Assembly (NCBI GenBank): GCA_017654935.2
Contig: CM065682.1
Coordinates: 78,680,078 to 78,744,077 of the forward strand
From: Phymorhynchus buccinoides
Taxonomy: Eukaryota > Mollusca > Gastropoda > Neogastropoda > Raphitomidae
Reading direction: 5' to 3'
DNA: 64,000 nt
This document shows, in pieces, positions 60,419 to 64,000 of this stretch (the stretch's first letter is position 1; each line of letters begins with the position of its first letter). Under the pieces are notes generated by a model. That model did no database searches and was not told the origin of the DNA. It worked only from the letters and a program-made list of their open reading frames with translations. The position numbers and the translations under genes were made by a program.

Positions 60419-60559
60419 ATTTCGAAGTTCGAATCAATATGTCCTTTGATATATGCGTGAACGGGATTTGTACTCACGAAAATGCTTGTTAATGTTTTAG
60501 CACTTGAAGTTGATATTATGTTGACCCTTTTTTTTCCTTAAGGGATAGGGTTAGGGTAA

Positions 60560-60566
<7 letters not shown>

Positions 60567-60608
<42 letters not shown>
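60567..60608. repeat. (CT)n microsatellite, 42 bp
   Basis: Pure CT. Confidence 0.95.
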
Positions 60609-60611
<3 letters not shown>

Positions 60612-60749
60612 TTTATATCCCTCTGATGTTGAATGTCTATATCATTATCTGATTGGTGAGCAACGGGAGTGGATGAATGTTCTTTCTTGTGTTTCTTTTC
60701 TTTGTTTCCTGTTCATTTCGATGTTATTGTCTCTCTTTGTCTATAGTTT

Positions 60750-60855
60750 TGTTATTTGGCTTAGTTTTTCAGGACTGGGTGAAAAAAGCATTGTTTTTGC
60801 TTAATCTACTATCCTCATTGAAGAAAATTATTCAATTCAATTCAATTCAATTCTC
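60750..60855 (+). mobile_element. Retroposon 3' tail ending in (ATTCA)n
   Basis: The phrase ttcaggactgggtgaaaaaa, then an AT-rich stretch, then four to five attca units (60,830-60,853), looks like the 3' end of a LINE/SINE family with pentanucleotide tail. Identification is from pattern memory. Confidence 0.4.
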
Positions 60856-60859
60856 AACC

Positions 60860-61390
60860 GACTTTTAATCAGTTCTTGTGTCTGGCAGCAATGTTGTCGA
60901 CAGGATGTCGGTTAATAACAGTTTAGCATGACGTCCTAATTATTCTTATTATTAACGGTTTATGGCCATCGCTTCATCGTCAGAACTGACAGCAGTTATT
61001 TCTCATCAAGGGGCGGATAATCATCCTGGGGATCAAGAACCAGAACACCGCGTTATCTCCCCTCATACAGGGTTATCGGCACCTTCATAGAGCAATGTGC
61101 GGAGCAAAGTGAGGGGGTTTTATGCAATGGATGTGGCCTACTTGTGTTAAACCATAAGCGATGGCTTAAAGACCCACTGACCCAGCAACATTGATTTTTG
61201 TTCTGGCCAGGTGTTACCCACATCCAAATTTCCCCAACTTCAAAACAAGGCTGCTCTTTAAATGATGTTTCGTTTTGAATTTGAGGTAATCTGTATGGGA
61301 GTCACACCTGGCTAAAATAGCATTTTTTACCAGCGATAAGAGGGAGAACTCGTGAAAACGCGGATTTTCACACGTGACATGTTGAGCCTT
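60860..61390. other. Spacer, no gene seen
   Basis: No domain-bearing frame; single-copy looking sequence before the inverted repeats. Confidence 0.5.
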
Positions 61391-61391
61391 T

Positions 61392-61546
61392 AAGGCTCGG
61401 CTACACGTCAACTAAAATCGTAAAAAATGTACCATACGATTCGACCACGTGGTCTCGAAACCGCGAATCACATTTATTCTTCGACACCACGCGATCGAAT
61501 CGCATCGTACAGTCGTACGATTTTAGTTGACGTGAAGCCGAGCCTT
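61392..61546. repeat. 155-bp palindromic element with near-perfect 31-bp termini
   Basis: 61,392-61,422 and the complement of 61,516-61,546 match at 30 of 31 bases (left arm starts aaggctcggctacacgtcaa). Inner sequence around ccatacgattcgacc also pairs with the right half, imperfectly. This is a fold-back DNA element; no ORF. Confidence 0.9.
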
Positions 61547-61550
61547 TATT

Positions 61551-61574
61551 GGAGGCGGTCAAGAGACCGCCTCC
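61551..61574. repeat. Perfect 10-bp stem, 4-base loop hairpin
   Basis: ggaggcggtc, loop aaga, gaccgcctcc, directly beside the 155-bp palindrome. Confidence 0.9.
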
Positions 61575-61862
61575 CTTTTAATTTCGGGCAAGGCATCACA
61601 TGACTTTTTAGTCTGGATGGTCACGTGGTTTTTTGGCCAGTTCTAGAGTATGTGGAGGAGCACGTGACCTGCTGGGCGCATCAGAGTTGTCTTCCCTTTG
61701 TCATGGAAGTTGTCTGCCCTTTTTAATTGAGCGTGCGACTCTACATGTAATGTAGGTCCCTGGGTGCGACGCGCTGGTGGATCATTGAGAACTTCATGAA
61801 TATGCATCAGCCTAACAGACTGGTGACCAGAACATGTTAGCCTACAGAGTTACTGTGACTGC

Positions 61863-62450
<588 letters not shown>

Positions 62451-62594
62451 ACTGTAAATAGAGTTATCGTGACCTCATTTTCTTGAAGCCACTGCTCACG
62501 TCGCGGGTCAAATAGACCCAGACTTTTATACAGTCAAAAGTAGCACTTAGCTGTTCATTCCTATTCCAAATGTGCGGGTCTAGGCTGCACACAC

Positions 62595-62765
62595 CCCCGC
62601 GTGTGTGTGTGTATGTGCGCGCATGCGTGTGTGTGTGTGTGCGCGCATGTATTTGTGTGTGTACATGTGTGTGTGAACGTGCGCATGTGTGTGTGTGCAC
62701 ATGCATGTGTGTGCGCACGTGTGTGTGTGAGTGTGTGCGTTTGCACGTATGTGTGTTCGCGTGCG
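62595..62765. repeat. (GT)n-rich imperfect microsatellite
   Basis: GT with GC and AT interruptions; false Cys-Val frames. Confidence 0.9.
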
Positions 62766-63148
62766 CATCTCAAAGTCTGGTTTCTCTCAGTTTCATGACA
62801 ACAACTCTAGGCTGATCCTAACCCTATCATCTTTCTCTGGTTTCATGAAAATGTGTAAAGTGTACATTTGTTTCAATTGGTGCTTCTTATTTTTGATGTC
62901 ACTCTCATTATGTGTTAACGAAAACAGCATTTTGTTATTTAAAAGCCTTTTCTGACATTGTGAAACAAAATCTTGGAAACGTGAACTCTCCATAAGTATT
63001 TGTGGTTGTCGCAAATACAGACTCTCAAGTAGCGAGTTGCAGATTTGCACGAGCGACAGATTTGCACCCGACAGGCCTACTGTGTGTGTGCATGCCTGGC
63101 AGTAGGCTATTGGTTCTACCACACTTTCTCCAGGTGTCGTCTGCTAAA

Positions 63149-63187
<39 letters not shown>

Positions 63188-63288
63188 TTTACTCACACTT
63201 TCATTGTCCTTCTCTCTCACATACTATCTCTTTTTATCTGTTTCTTTCTTTCTGTCGCTTTCTGTCTCTGTCTCTGCTTTCATGCTTT

Positions 63289-63675
<387 letters not shown>

Positions 63676-63679
63676 CTTG

Positions 63680-64000
63680 ACAGGGCTTCATCGTCATTTT
63701 GGCTGGGTTTTTTTTTTTAAAGTGTACAACCACCATTACTAAACCTTTGCAAAATCACAGAAGTGCATTGCTAAACTTTTGCAAAACAACAGCAATTGCA
63801 TCGTTAAAATAATAAATACTGCATTCATCATAAAAATGACAACAAAAAATAAAAGGACTGCACACATAACATTTTTCGTCCTCGCCTTTTAGGTGGAAAA
63901 AACCTGTACAGGGTCTCAAATGGCACACCGTTAAAGGGGCACCCTGACGGATGAGTTATTGTAAGAAACACGCTGAGGAGTTTTACTCACAACAAAAGAA
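63680..64000. other. Window end, no gene seen
   Basis: AT-rich sequence with a short duplicated motif (ttgcaaaa...aca twice at about 63,750 and 63,780). No coding signal. Confidence 0.5.

Overview
This window looks like metazoan nuclear DNA, most probably from a gastropod mollusc. It is AT-rich, has very long dinucleotide microsatellites and many decayed non-LTR retrotransposons. Short, GC-richer minus-strand exons encode pieces of a receptor with LDL-receptor class A (LDLa), C-type lectin, leucine-rich-repeat (LRR) and rhodopsin-like seven-transmembrane (7TM) domains. That design recalls the snail receptor GRL101 and its expanded gastropod relatives. The species call is inference from domain content and repeat style.

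Receptor locus, minus strand, 0.2-47.4 kb. Exon 1 (signal peptide and glycosylated ectodomain) is at 46,789-47,404, exon 2 at 33,185-33,504, exon 3 (LDLa plus start of a C-type lectin domain) at 24,315-24,685, exon 4 (end of the lectin domain plus a degraded LDLa) at 19,747-20,358, and exon 5 (LDLa plus LRR N-cap) at 17,826-18,276. Codon phases at the first two splice junctions agree exactly. A frameshifted TM2-to-C-tail segment follows at 16,014-16,930. A second, intact LRR-7TM terminal exon lies at 344-2,342, interrupted by a 500-N assembly gap. I read this as two tandem paralogues, the upstream one damaged at its 3' end. The alternative is one 47-kb gene with a dead 7TM copy in its last intron.

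Mobile-element landscape. The best preserved element is a plus-strand I/Nimb-like LINE of about 9.1 kb at 34,947-44,054. It has ORF1 with three CCHC knuckles and ORF2 with endonuclease, RT and RNase H, and it is flanked by a perfect 10-bp target-site duplication. It splits a copy of a multicopy protein gene of unknown function whose reading frame rejoins when the insert is removed. Other remnants are a minus-strand LINE at 29.25-32.09 kb with a mutated RT active site, LINE pieces at 20.7, 21.8, 23.3, 28.1, 48.8-50.9, 56.7 and 59.1 kb, and a 5'-truncated RNase H LINE at 59.2-60.0 kb with an 11-bp duplication. There are also a Ty3/gypsy 3' end with one LTR (44.6-45.6 kb), a mariner fragment (48.1 kb), a tRNA-derived SINE (55.4 kb) and several fold-back/MITE-like inverted repeats.

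Other regions. From about 2.7 to 11.6 kb the sequence changes character: homopolymer runs are everywhere and nothing is recognisable, so it is probably unpolished or misassembled sequence next to the gap. From 52 kb to the end the window is mostly simple repeats, fold-back elements, retroelement scraps and a duplicated block at 61.9-63.7 kb. No RNA genes, CRISPR arrays or bacterial operons were found.
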